NCBI RefSeq assembly: GCF_033807575.1
Contig: NC_084707.1
Location: forward strand, 15,362,550 to 15,426,549
From: Cydia pomonella
Lineage: Eukaryota; Arthropoda; Insecta; Lepidoptera; Tortricidae
Reading direction: 5' to 3'
DNA length: 64,000 bases
Shown: positions 11,874 through 22,991 of the stretch, one piece after another
How the letters are laid out: each line of letters starts with the position of its first letter
Position numbering within the stretch: the stretch's first letter is position 1
The notes under the pieces: model-generated
The model's database searches: none
The model's input: the letters and a program-made list of their open reading frames with translations, nothing else
Told to the model about the DNA's origin: nothing
Made by a program: the position numbers and the translations under genes

Positions 11874-12776
11874 TATGCCCTTAAACGGACCCCACTATTT
11901 TTGTTACACCTTGTATCTAAGTGAGTGACCGTGATTAACTATAAACTAATTTGATATATTTACAATGCAATTGCACATTGTCTCTAAAAATGCCTATTTA
12001 TATGATTAAGTAGGTATACGTATATATATTAAAAATACATCACCGGGAAAATAGCAAGTACCTTACCTACTTCCCACCAGTACCGTGACCTATGTCTAGC
12101 TAATGTCTATAACGATCAAAGACCCTGACCATCAATACGTAATACCACACTGCGAAAATGTAGTCAGTAAGAGGAAAACTGTACTGTAAATATTACGTAA
12201 GTAATAATCACACTTACCTACCCACTTGTACAATAGCTATAGCTAACACGTACAGTAAGGGTGAGCATCCATCAGAGCTGAGCGAGTAAAAAGTGCGCGA
12301 GGGGAAAGTCCGTTCATTTGGTTTGGTTTACAGTCAGTGAAAGCTATCACATTGAGTTCGCGGTCAATGAAATAATTTGCTTTATTGTGAAGGGTCTATT
12401 TTTAACAGGCTCACCTAGCCTTGCGCACAGTAACGCCAATAGCCCGTCGTTATGCACTGGTGGACGCTCAGCCTTAACAGTAGGTGCGATGTTAAAATAT
12501 GCGCTTCGGCAATATTTCTGTTTAGAGCATATTCATGGCGACATCCTTTGACATGGTGATTGCTATTGCTAGCTTGAGAAAGATGAAGATCGCTGCATAT
12601 TCTATTTCATATTAATGTGCAAAACATATGAAAGGTTTAATTTTTTTGCTTATTTAATAAAATTAAGTAAAAACGGGCCGCGATGGTCACTTTATTTTAA
12701 AAACCGGACCCCTGAAGAAACTAATTGGTGATCCCTGGTTAAGTTTATTAATTTATTAAATTTCTTAATAGTACAT
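11874..12776. other. No gene recognised
   Basis: AT-rich. The 77-codon frame at 12318-12551 has no recognisable motif. Confidence 0.5.
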
Positions 12777-12999
12777 TACGATACAAGTGCGAAAAATAGG
12801 AAATTCGAAACGAGTGGCGATAAATTAAAACACGACCGAAGGGAGTGTTTTAAATCGACACGAGTTGCGAATTACCTATTCGCACATGTATCGTACAACG
12901 TTTTACAGTACATATGGCCCTTTAAATGTTCGACACAGTAACGTAATATGCTACTTCTCGCACTAGTGCTATAAAGTAGCCCCATATGTACTGTAAAAT
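12777..12999. mobile_element. MITE with two nested inverted repeats
   Basis: Arms acgatacaagtgcgaaaaatagg (about 12778) and cctattcgcacatgtatcgt (about 12876-12894) form one foldback. The next part has arms ttttacagtacatatggccc (12901-12920) and ccccatatgtactgtaaaat (12980-12999). Inside the first, aaaacacgaccgaagg and gagtgttttaa form a third hairpin. I recall this unit as common in Lepidoptera. Confidence 0.75.
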
Positions 13000-13373
13000 G
13001 TATAATTATACTAGTCCACACAACTCCCTTGAAACATATCGAATTGCGAAATTTGACAATTTAGCCATCATAATTACCTTTAGTCAATTATCACAAAAAA
13101 TTCCATGAGGTAACCATATGCTAACCAAGTTATCTTTTATCATATTCACGAGTCAAATAGGACCCTTGTTGACTATTCCGACATTACCGCGACAAAGTAA
13201 GTATATTAAGTGTATCATTACTTCATTAGTAAATACTTGCCAGATAACGTACGGTGTCATGTTTAGAGAATGTCTAATTAATTTTATACATACTATATAC
13301 ATACCTTTTAGACACAGCTTGCTCATTCCTATGTCATGAATGTCATACCTCAAAATTGCAAAGCAAAGTGTTA
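13000..13373. other. Nothing recognised
   Basis: The overlapping open frames of 73 and 77 codons on opposite strands (13118-13386) share no known motif. Confidence 0.5.
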
Positions 13374-13474
13374 TAGATCGTGTCATTCACGACGACGCGT
13401 GCCTTGACTCGTATTGTCATGTTATTAAAGGTTAGATTTGACAAATCTGCACGTCATCATGGATGACACGAACT
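13374..13474. mobile_element. About 100-bp MITE, uninterrupted copy
   Basis: Terminal inverted repeats gatcgtgtcattcacgacg and its near-complement at the right end (gtcatcatggatgacacgaa) bracket a core containing tgtcatgttattaaagg. Comparison with 14331-14645 shows the latter is the same element carrying an insertion. Confidence 0.8.
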
Positions 13475-14122
13475 ATACATGGATATAAATCTCATACATA
13501 ATACATACTTACATCATTAACGTTATCGATAACGTATTTCCGTTACATAGCCCAGATTAAATGGTCAATTATGCGTCAACTGATAAACACATGGGTATTG
13601 TGGGTGCTGAATAGAAATTATTTGTTTGACGTTTGTATATATAATAAATTCATTGCAATGACAAGCTCTTTTATTTGAGTCCTAGTAATACTAATTAAAT
13701 CATGTTGCCATTATTCCTAATTTTATCATTATTAACGTAAATGAAATGGTTGATGGTAAGTAATCCCTTGGAATAAAATGTACATATCTCTAGCACAGAA
13801 TAAATACCGTACCGTACAGAAATAACACTTCCTACAACACCGAAGTTTGACAGCGATTCAGGGACGAATCATGCTGTCCATTTTTAAACGTAACGTAACG
13901 TAACGTATGGCAATATCCCTTTCGGCTATTTAGAGTTGTCAAAATTCAAGCCATTATCTTATTTGTGGTCGTGCACGCAAAGGCACGTCAAGTTATGCCA
14001 ACCCTTAATAGCTCGGAGTAATACTGAGCCGAACGGAGCCGAGAGTGACCGAAAGGAGGAGTGTCGCCTCACTGCCTCTAGGTACAAAATATCATTTGAT
14101 ATTTACCATGATGGCAACTGCA
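13475..14122. other. AT-rich, short tandem acgta repeat
   Basis: Contains an aacgt(aacgt)n run at 13889-13911. No gene recognised. Confidence 0.5.
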
Positions 14123-14278
14123 GTTGCATTACTGCTGCGACATTAACTACTGTTGCATTTGTTTGATAAAATTAGTGAGGGATCGAACGTTCTAATCACG
14201 ACAGAAATGCGGCAACGAACGTTAGTCGTTTTAAGGATTGTGGCAGCACCAGCGTCAACGCCGCAGTAGTAATGCCAC
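14123..14278. mobile_element. MITE, 'gttgcattactgctgcg' family, copy 2
   Basis: Inverted arms gttgcattactgctgcga (14123-14140) and ccgcagtagtaatgccac (14261-14278), with internal repeats of gcggcaacgaacg type. Related to the element at 1262-1456. Confidence 0.65.
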
Positions 14279-14330
14279 AACGAACGATTCGCTAATCAGT
14301 GTGATACATACGTAACAGTAATATACGAGT

Positions 14331-14645
14331 AGATCGTGTGATTCACGACGACGCGTGCCTATTTTTATGTAAGAGGCAGCAAGCGAGCAGACGAGCCGCC
14401 TGATGGAAAGCAGTCATCGCCGCCCATGAACATAAACAATATCGGAGGAGCAACTTATGTGCTGCCAACTTTTGAGAACCCTAAATACCTGCTTCTTGAA
14501 GAACCTCATGTCAGCGCAAGGGAAACACCTCAGAAGGTAGCTCATTCCACAACTTGCACGTTCTGGGCAAAAACTTACTCTTGTCATGTTATTAAAGGTA
14601 AGATTTTATAAATCTGCGCGTCATCGTGGATGACACGAACGATAA
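14331..14645. mobile_element. MITE copy 2, split by another inserted repeat
   Basis: The outer parts (14331-14366 and about 14577-14645) match the two halves of the element at 13374-13474, including both terminal inverted repeats. Between them lie about 205 bases starting near tttttatgtaagaggcagc and ending near gggcaaaaacttactc. That insert contains gacgagccgcctgatgg and gctcattccacaacttgc, motifs I recall from a common lepidopteran repeat. The 61-codon frame inside (14426-14611) belongs to the insert. Confidence 0.8.
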
Positions 14646-15753
14646 ATAATGCCATATTTTCAGCGCACTGTAACTACATGGGAATGTACCTACGTATCGA
14701 GCTAGGTTATATCATCATTTGCAAAATTTCACCTTGTTATCAAACAAAATGACATTGCGTAAATAGGTGTTCACTGTGTAAATACCCAAAAGTATGTGCT
14801 TCCTTTCTACGCTAACTTCAGACGTAGGTGTTAATAGCATGCTTATATTTTCCTTAAGGACCGCGCGAGCTATTTGTGTATGAAATATACAGGTAACATA
14901 GTAAACACCCCTATAAAGCACGTGGTGCCAATAATAAGACGTAAACCACAAATCCTGTAAAATAAATATTAATTATCAGTTTTTAAGCACTGGTATCATT
15001 TTACCATAAACAAAAGTCCATACTCAATACTGTCCATGACCGGAGAAAAAACCTAGTTTTCATTTGTTAATCATGTTGAAACCTATTGCAGTGTATTTCA
15101 TAGATCACGCCGAAAACATAAAAGAATAGGACAACTTTTTACGCGCGAGGCGGTAGAAATTTTACGTCTCATAATTGGTGCCATTACCATACATACTTAC
15201 TATTTTTTTCGCACTTGTTATAACGTGACAGGTATAGTGACAAGTGATAAAAATGCGACCGTGTTACAGCCGCAGTTCGCTAGTAGGTACATAGACAAAA
15301 CTGCAAGGCCATATTACACATGAGAAGAATAAAAATACCTTCCTTCTTCGGTAGGGCTTACTACGGCTGTAAGACTTACACGTATTGCATGTGCGTTGTT
15401 GACCCTTTAAACTACTTACTTTACGATACCGTGTAATCTAGAACATAACATAATAGTCCTTATTCACTCGGGAAACCAAGTGCCTTCAGGTCTATAATTA
15501 TACTCATTTTATTTCTAGGTTCCCGGGGCACTCTTAATTGCCACAACTAAACTTATTACACTATTTTCTAAGTACATAAGCAGCAAGCAGCACTTATTAG
15601 TATCTACCTATACAGTGGTTCTTATGTTACAATTGTATACATAATAATTCTAAGTGGTGGTCCCTGGAAACACCTGAAGTGGCCCGCGTTTATAAACAGA
15701 ACCCTTAATTTGTTGACCATGTTGGTCAAAGGTGTTTAAAGGACGACTCACTT
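14646..15753. other. Non-coding, with one decayed MITE arm
   Basis: About 15180-15260 resembles one arm of the 27256-27540 palindrome (taccatacatacttac, then aacgtgacaggtatagtgacaag). The rest is AT-rich without a recognised gene. Confidence 0.5.
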
Positions 15754-15888
15754 TAGACCGGGCGGTCTGACACTTCGTTTTCTGTGACGGGTGATCGGTG
15801 ATCACGTGATATTTTCTGTGACGGGTGGTCGGTAATCACGTGATATTTTCTATAGAAAGCGAAGTGTCAGACGCCCCGGCCCGGTCTA
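15754..15888. mobile_element. Foldback MITE with a 34-bp tandem repeat containing TCACGTGA
   Basis: Arms tagaccgggcggtctgacacttcg (15754-15777) and cgaagtgtcag...ccggtcta (15860-15888). The interior is two 34-base units (15778-15811 and 15812-15845), each ending in the palindrome atcacgtgat. TCACGTGA thus occurs at 15802-15809 and 15836-15843. Confidence 0.85.
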
Positions 15889-16364
15889 ACGTCATCATTA
15901 ACTTCCAAAGAATTAGTGGTCGCTGGCATAATAAAATCGCCGAGTGTTTCCTTTTCAATGGAGGGTTATTGGGTATTATTGAAAGCGAAGTACGTGATCT
16001 ACAGATGGAATCATAACATTCACAACAGCTACTAAAATGTTGACAGTTCAGTGCAAAACTCGCACTCGTCTATTGTAAATCATTTATCTTAAGTACGAAC
16101 TTTTATGCATGTTTACGACTGTTATGGATGCAACTAATCACGAATGTTTTCTCTCCGTACGTATCGGTCACTGTCCGCTGCGAGCACCTACAGGCGGTTT
16201 AATGGCTGTGTCATGGGGTCACCGACTGCGTCCCAATCGGCATGACATAAGCCTTACTGCTTAGGATTACAAAATGCTTATACGTGTTTGCGTAACACAA
16301 TAACTGAGTTAGGTTTCGCGGTAATTTCAATAAAATCTGCAACAACTTACAGGCCAATTCGAAC
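15889..16364. other. Nothing recognised
   Basis: AT-rich spacer between two MITEs. Confidence 0.5.
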
Positions 16365-16493
16365 GTACAGTCAGCGTCAAATACTTTGTAGCAACCAAAG
16401 TAGCCAAATAGTTCGGTACACCATATATTTAGAATGCTGTACCGAACTATTTGGCCACTTTGACTGCTACGAAGTATTTGACGCTGACTGTAC
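16365..16493. mobile_element. MITE hairpin with 55-bp arms
   Basis: Left arm 16365-16419 (gtacagtcagcgtcaaat...) and right arm 16439-16493 (...atttgacgctgactgtac) are inverted copies with few mismatches around a 19-base spacer. Transcribed, it would form a long near-perfect hairpin. Overlapping frames on both strands encode almost the same peptide because of the palindrome. Confidence 0.9.
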
Positions 16494-16510
16494 ACTAACA
16501 TCAAAATTAT

Positions 16511-16619
16511 ATTTGAATAATGTTATTTAGTTATCGATGTTATCGTGCATGTCGCTCGTACTTTTCCGTACACGTATTGGCCCAGACGCACGATAACTAA
16601 ATAACATGATTCAAATATC
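16511..16619. mobile_element. Second hairpin element, adjacent
   Basis: Left arm atatttgaataatgtt... (from 16511) pairs with the right-arm segment ending gattcaaatat (16619). The left arm has a short duplication of gttatcgatg. It abuts the hairpin at 16365-16493, so one may have inserted beside the other. Confidence 0.75.
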
Positions 16620-18783
16620 ATTCTTATGTCAGTGTAGATTCGAATTGGCTTGTTAATCTAAAAGCGCTTTTTAGATAACTTTAACTTTACATTATTTTTA
16701 AACTGCATAACATATGATTAATAGTAGGCAAGTAATCCGGAATATTGATGAACTTTAGCGGAGATTAACATGTATTAATAGAAACAATTTGCAACGAACT
16801 TCTTTATTCCTTGAACGCTGGAATTTAGATACTTAATAGAAAACACCCGGTCTATGAAATGTATAATGAAAAAGTACATCCTAAATGGCTTAAAATCCGT
16901 GGTTGCACACCTCAAAATGAAACACCTAAATGCTACAAAAGCCAGAGCCCTTCCTAGAAATACAGATATTTAAGTTACTTAAAAGTAACTTAAGGAATTG
17001 AGGAAGAGGGTCATTCTACTTTTTACTGCAGGTTTTTTTCGTCCCCAGAAGCAAGTACCTATTTGATTTTTATATTTGTCAATATTTTTTATTTTTTTTA
17101 ATTGTATATCAATATAAATCATACTTTAATGCCGCACTAACGATACCTTGGAACCAAGTTATAAATTGTTTTATCTATATTTAATTTATATATTTTTTTT
17201 AAAGTAACAAAGTTGTCTTTATAAGTAAAAGGGCACAGGGACGGTATCCTAATTGTACGTCTGCACACTCCAGGCTATAAACTCTAAAAATAAAAAGTAA
17301 AAAGTCTACGGTCAAATATTGAGGCCTATTCTGTGCTTATCATGTTTTAGTAGATAGCTAGTGTAAATTAAAACGCATTAGGAATATGGAAATTTGAAGA
17401 TTCTGTGAAATTGCAGAAACCTGCATAAAAAGTAGAATGACCCAAAAGTTAATTTCATTATCCACCCACTGGTCATCTAACGAGAAAAGTGAAGAACGGC
17501 ACCATGGGTCATAAAGCACGAAGACCATTTGTGACCATCACGTATATGCACGTACTTTTACTTTTGTTAAAAACATAATTTAGTGTGATATTTAAAAATA
17601 ACGAGAACCATTTATAAACGCTGGAGACGTCTACTCAAACCTAGCCTAAGGCGTGTTTGTTACGGCTAAGATAATCACAGAATTTAAAAAGTAATCAATC
17701 CATTTTCTCTTTGGCAACATTACAAATTGTGACTTCAATGACTCGTAAAATTTTGTGGCTCTCACTCAACAAAATAGCGTGTAATCTAATGTTCTTAACT
17801 TTGCGTAAGCAGTCAGACTACACGCTTTAGTCAATAATCTTGATCTTCTCGTAAGTTCGCCTGCACCTAAATATTCACCTATTCTCAAAATTTGTAGGTA
17901 TATATTTTTATAGATTTTTTCTAGAAGATGTCTCTCTTTAGGGATAAGACATTACCTATATTAAATAATATCACTAAAAGAAAAAAAAAGTTAAATAAAT
18001 TAAATTAGTTATTATATGTAATACGAATTTCTGCGGTTTTAATTATTTAACAAAATTTACAATCAAAACAAATAATATTATGTGAGTAGTCAGATGTTCA
18101 TGTAATTATATAAGTATAATAGGTAAGGTACATTAGTTTTTATCAGTGGTATTCAATTGTAGTATCACTAGTATCGGTCGCAGACGTATTGCAAGAAGAT
18201 TGAGCCACTAGACTAGGCTGTTGTTCGTCTAAACATTGCGTTTAAAAATTACATAACACCAGGTTAAGTACCTTTAGTATAGACCGGGTCATTCGTTAGC
18301 GTGTTTTTTTGCAAATCTATCAGATTTGCTGACTAAAACAAGACATTTCTTTTCATTTGCAGACGACGCGACGTTGGTTCGTATATACATTTACGATTTA
18401 TCCCAGCAGTGGACATACATTATACCTATACGTAAGTACAGACATAAAAATGATATTATTTTAAACCAGGCTGCTTGAATACTATCTGTAGGTCCACCAC
18501 TCATCTCAGGCGGTTGGTATAGAAGATGCGGTGATTTTTTAGTAGAAACTTATTTATTCGACTTTTACTTACATAATGAAAATCAGTTTAATGTAGCCAA
18601 GCCTTCAGTCAATCAGTAGCTGACCAATATAACTTCTTACCAACCGCCTCATTTCGATGCTAGACCAATACCACTACGGTTTAAACTTATGGCTAAATGT
18701 GTAAAAAATAAAAATTTACTTCTGAGAAATGATAACTAAATTACGTAATTTGTGCACATGAGTATGCTCCTGTGTAGGCAGGT
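16620..18783. other. AT-rich, nothing recognised
   Basis: More than 2 kb without a recognisable gene, RNA or repeat. Only short frames. Confidence 0.6.
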
Positions 18784-19260
18784 ATGTCTAATAATAACAA
18801 AAACCGCAGGGCAACTTGTGGCGAGCTGTTGGGGAGTAACGACCCCACAGACCGAGTACCTACTCCTGAAAGCCGGTCAGGGTCTCCATCTCCAGCGTGT
18901 CTTCGTCGGTCGGAGTGGCCCCTAAGGGAACCCGCAGGACTCTCAACTCTGACTTGCCTTCATTGGCCGTCCAGCGAGGAGTTGTTAGAGCTATATGCTC
19001 CAGGGGTGGAAGTGAAACATGCGTAAGACGCGAGTTTGGCACAGTGGCTAGTGATTATCAGCCACTGGGTAAAAAGTAGAAACCGGCGTATACCTCTCGA
19101 CACCCCTGAGCCACTCACACCGATGTTGCTCCTGGTCGTCTTCACGACGGTAGCTTCAGGGGTCCATCTAGTGGGCGGGATGTCGCCGCCTGCCTCGATA
19201 ACTAGTGAAAAGGACGTCTTTGCCACCCAATCTCATAGTTCACTAAAACTTAAATCCATA
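18784..19260. other. GC-rich block, probably an old repeat
   Basis: Much richer in G+C than its surroundings and open in several frames at once on both strands, which suggests base composition, not coding. It contains tggctagtgattatcagccactggg, partly self-complementary. Being followed by a LINE-type 3' tail at 19465-19600, it may be internal sequence of the same old element, but I cannot show that. Confidence 0.4.
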
Positions 19261-19464
19261 AACCGGTAAACTCTTAACTTTTTCTACAATAGTCCCAATG
19301 CCTGCTGAGATCATGCACCATGAGACCATGACCATGCTTGCATGGGTGTTTATTGTAGTACCTGTCAACGGGTTCCAGCAGGCGTTATACATGACATAAA
19401 AGCTCTCCTCTACGTGTTGGACCTATATCTCCACGCAAGCCTATCAAAAGATCAGCCCGGTCTT

Positions 19465-19600
19465 ACAATACAATACAATACAAATCCTCTTTATTGCACA
19501 ACCTCAAAATAACATTTATAGAGAGACATACATAATACATGAAGACAGAGGTGACAACAGGCGGTCTTATCGCTAAAGAGCGATCTCTACCAGACAACCT
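19465..19600 (-). repeat. LINE/SINE 3'-end repeat
   Basis: Begins with (caata)n caaatcctctttattg and runs through catacataatacatgaagacagagg to gagcgatctctaccagacaacc. Pieces of the same tail are at 49091-49160 and 51001-51070. I recall this as a very frequent lepidopteran retroelement 3' end, with the (tattg)n tail on the minus strand. Confidence 0.7.
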
Positions 19601-21863
19601 TTATGTAGCAGACTCTTTTGATAGGCTTGTGAAATCCAAAATAATACATTATTTGTAATATTTTTTATGTGCAATATTTATAGGATTTTAATACATATAT
19701 ATTCAGCCAGCAACAGCAGAAAACATATCCTTTTTAATACCTACTGTAAATTATTGCGTTAGCCTTGAATATTTTGCAATATAAATAAGTGGCACCGCCT
19801 AATCCGGAATCGTAAACGCAGATGTCCACTATACGACCTCTGTTTGATCGATTCGCCCATTCTCTTCGGCGACAGAAATGATAATTAGGTGATACCATGA
19901 TATTATTCATGCATACTAGTTTTATAGATCTTCTAACAAGTTCTTAAATTGTTATTATTACAAAGAAGAGATATTTAAATATTTTATATTCATAAAGAGT
20001 TTTTTATACATTTCCCGTATCCAATCAATTTTAAAACAAAACGTGCCAAGCCAATACACGTGACAGAGGAACTTTTAGTGTATAATCCCTTTAATATTCT
20101 TTGTATACGAACTTAAGAACTAACTACCTCGTGGGTAAAAGCACCTTGCATGAATAAACAGTTTATCCAAGGCCCTAGATCCATAATGATACGGAGGAGT
20201 GTGTCGACGTCGGCGTGTAGGCAGATTCGTCTCGCCCGCTGTGGACAAGCTTCCATATTTACCAGGTGCCTTACCTACCGGTCGACGACGCGTGGGCCGA
20301 GGACCGGGTCTCATTTGATTCTTCGTTATTAATTTGACGACTAGTTTAAAACGAAAGGAAAAACACGAACATTCCATCCTCCTTGAAGGTCGTGTAGCTC
20401 TCGTAGTGTGCTATCATAGTCAAACCTATTAAATTGGCGAAATAAATTTACTCGGTTGCGATTTGCGATACTGTATTTTAAAGGAAAATTCCACATAAAG
20501 AAGTGCAGTCAGTACAGATGAATTCAGTTCGGTTGAATAGGAGATAAACAATACAACCTTGAGGCAAAGTGGTTCGTTCCGGGTTCGTTCCTCCACCTCC
20601 GCGCGACCGGTCCCGCGCTCACGCTGAACCTCCACTCATCTGTTGCATTACATATTAACATATGAATATGTACTTACCCGTATCTGGTATCCATAACGTT
20701 CTCGCTACATTATTTTACTTAAGTAATCAAAATTTAACCAAATACGATTTTGACTAATTAGTTAAACTAACAGTGAATGTGTTACTAGTAATTTGTTTTT
20801 TAAGGTAGTGTTGCTGAATTATAACTATTATAATTTACAAGTCTCGTTAGCTATATAGACTTACAATAAATATAATATATGTACTAGGTACTAAGAATAT
20901 CTTTCTATGGAGAGCTCTTCAACCACTTCACTTCCGTGGTTAAATTTGTGAATAAAACTCTAACGAACAAACACCCAAAAAAAACATTTACGCAAGAAAA
21001 GAATGCACGTAATACCTAAAAGAAAAAAATGTATTCTGGAAAAATATTATTTCTGTGGTCTACGTCATTGTTAACTTGTTTTTATTGTGTATTTATTTCA
21101 AAATGAATAAAATTATGAGTATTGCTAAATTATGTATCCACAGTTTAACGGTATTTACAGATTATTTTATTAGTTTTCCTGGTTACGACTTACGAAGCTG
21201 GAGATCCTGGGTTTGAAATCTGATAAAAAACATTTATTTGTGTGTTGAACATAGACATTTTTTATTCTATGTATTTTCTAAATATTTATTATACATGGGC
21301 AGCATGCACCTTTTTATCATCATCTAGTGCCTACCGATATCACAAGCCTACTTGATATGCCAACTAGCTTACTACTCCTAGATCGTTATGTATAATTGAC
21401 CTACGATTATAGTAGAAATTATATTTAGAGTATTAGTCGTATTTATATTTTTACAACATATTGATATTTCACTTCACTTATTATATCTATTTTCACTCCT
21501 CACTTAAACTTCCATCAGCTACATTGAATGTAAATTATAACGAATAAAAAAGAAGTACCTATATATTCTCAAGACAACACAGTGTCCTTGCTTATTTAAC
21601 AGGTTTTTGTTCCAAATGAAGACTGCGCCCGACTGCTATCTCAGACCGTTTTGTTTATATGGACGTGGACCTAACCTACCTAAAGGTAATTTATTCAGTT
21701 ATGCACGGTTATGCGCCGTGTCCGATCCTTTAGCAGGAAATCTTAGCAGTCATGTTAATATCCTTGTCGCAATATTATTAGACAAGTTATGTTAACTGAT
21801 TAATTTAGATGATTCAATTAAATTCAGAGTTGCTGTTTACTACCTACTTAATAATCGGATAAC
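19601..21863. other. No supported gene; one isolated donor-like site
   Basis: On the minus strand a strong donor (CGGTAG|GTAAGG, exon side ending at 20275) follows a short GC-rich arginine/proline-coding stretch that includes an ATG. A second GC patch lies at about 20575-20630. I found no acceptor or homology to support an exon. The remainder is AT-rich. Confidence 0.4.
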
Positions 21864-21879
21864 AGTCATATCCTATGAA

Positions 21880-22208
21880 AGAAGCGCTGGTGGCCTAGCG
21901 GTAAGAGCGTGCGACTTGCAATCCGGAGGTCGCGCGTTCAAACCCCGGCTCGTACCAATGAGTTTTTCGGAACTTGTGTACGAAATGTTATTTGATATTT
22001 ACCAGTCGCTTTTCGGTGAAGGAAAACATCGTGAGGAAACCGGACTAATCCCAACAAGGCCTAGTTTTACCCTCTGGGTTGGAAGGTCAGATGGCAGTCG
22101 CTTTCGTAAAAACTAGTCCTACGCCAAATCTTGGGATTCGTTGTCAAAGCGGACCCCAGGCTCCCTTGAGCCGTGGCTATATGCCGGCACAACGCTAGGA
22201 AGAAAGAA
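21880..22208 (+). mobile_element. tRNA-derived SINE, family B, copy 1, with perfect target duplication
   Basis: The head has an A box (ggtggcctagcggtaagagc) and B box (gcgttcaaacc), a body of about 250 bases, and a (gaaa)n-like tail. The 16-base string agtcatatcctatgaa occurs immediately before (21864-21879) and after (22209-22224), a perfect target-site duplication that fixes both ends and shows a fairly young retroposition. The sister copy is at 52680-53012. Confidence 0.93.
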
Positions 22209-22224
22209 AGTCATATCCTATGAA

Positions 22225-22539
22225 CTTTTCTAGTATAATATAGGTGTAGAAAATTACTAAATAGTTAACTTAACACTTTTGAAAAATGACTTTTATTATA
22301 TTAGTTATCAATATTAGAAAGTTATTAATTTTCCTGTGAATGAGAATTAAAAACACAATAACGAATAAAATTAAAAATCAAATTTGCTAAAATATTTTAT
22401 TGGGTTCAGCATTGTTAATCATAAATTAAATAATGAATAAGGCAATCACGTGGTATTTTGATGCAACTATTAACGATTAAGAAGTTAAATTACATTATTA
22501 TAATTTAATACAAGCATAAAGCGATCTATGAGATTAATA
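22225..22539. other. AT-rich, nothing recognised
   Basis: Spacer between the SINE and the repeat downstream of the AMPK gamma gene. Confidence 0.5.
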
Positions 22540-22980
22540 CACTGATTCGGCGGTTCCACCTATCACATTTTCTTTGGAATAATATTTGTTCTTATCGTTC
22601 CATTTCAAAAGAGCATATTCATCAACATTAAATAAGATTAGTATTTAGACGAGGCTGTGCATATTTATTTTCACCACACCAGCTCCACTAGCCATTTAAT
22701 AACGTTCATTTGGTTTCTATTTGGTTTGATTTAGTTTGATGTTTTACAGTTAGTATTATCCTCGCGTTGGTGTGGTAAAAAAATTGTGTTTCACTCGGTA
22801 GCAAAATTCGTTTAATCCTCGTGCCTTGAAACCCTCGCAACGTTCAAGATTCCACTATTAGGACCAAGCGCTACTCTCGTGGTTCAATTTTGGAATAATT
22901 CGCTTGCTCGGGTATCAATATTAGCACGAGCGGCTAAACAACAACTTTGCCCCCTTGTAAAACAAATAACTATTAAACCT
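22540..22980 (-). repeat. 'Caccaacgcgagga' repeat fragment, inverted relative to 26.39-27.24 kb
   Basis: Its reverse complement reads aagggggcaaagttgttg, gccgctcgtgctaatattg, acccgagcaagcgaa, tttcaaggcacgag, then accgagtgaaacacaattttt and caccaacgcgagg. The same blocks occur in the same order on the plus strand at 26.39-27.07 kb. It begins within about 20 bases of the AMPK gamma stop codon, so the gene's 3' end runs straight into the repeat. Confidence 0.8.
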
Positions 22981-22981
22981 T

Positions 22982-22987
22982 TTTATT
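22982..22987 (-). promoter_or_regulatory. Poly(A) signal AATAAA for the AMPK gamma gene
   Basis: AATAAA on the minus strand four bases past the TAG stop at 22992-22994. Cleavage 10-30 bases further would put the transcript end at the edge of the neighbouring repeat. The 3' UTR would be extremely short. Confidence 0.5.
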
Positions 22988-22991
22988 TGTA

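Noticed and set aside
16211..16530. Open frames of 97 and 80 codons on opposite strands with near-identical peptides
   Set aside because: The similarity arises because both cross the 16365-16493 palindrome. No gene needed.
21890..21950. tRNA gene
   Set aside because: A- and B-box motifs belong to the head of a SINE: no complete cloverleaf, and the same unit recurs at 52.7 kb with target duplications. The heads at 0.6, 4.9 and 5.1 kb were rejected for the same reason.
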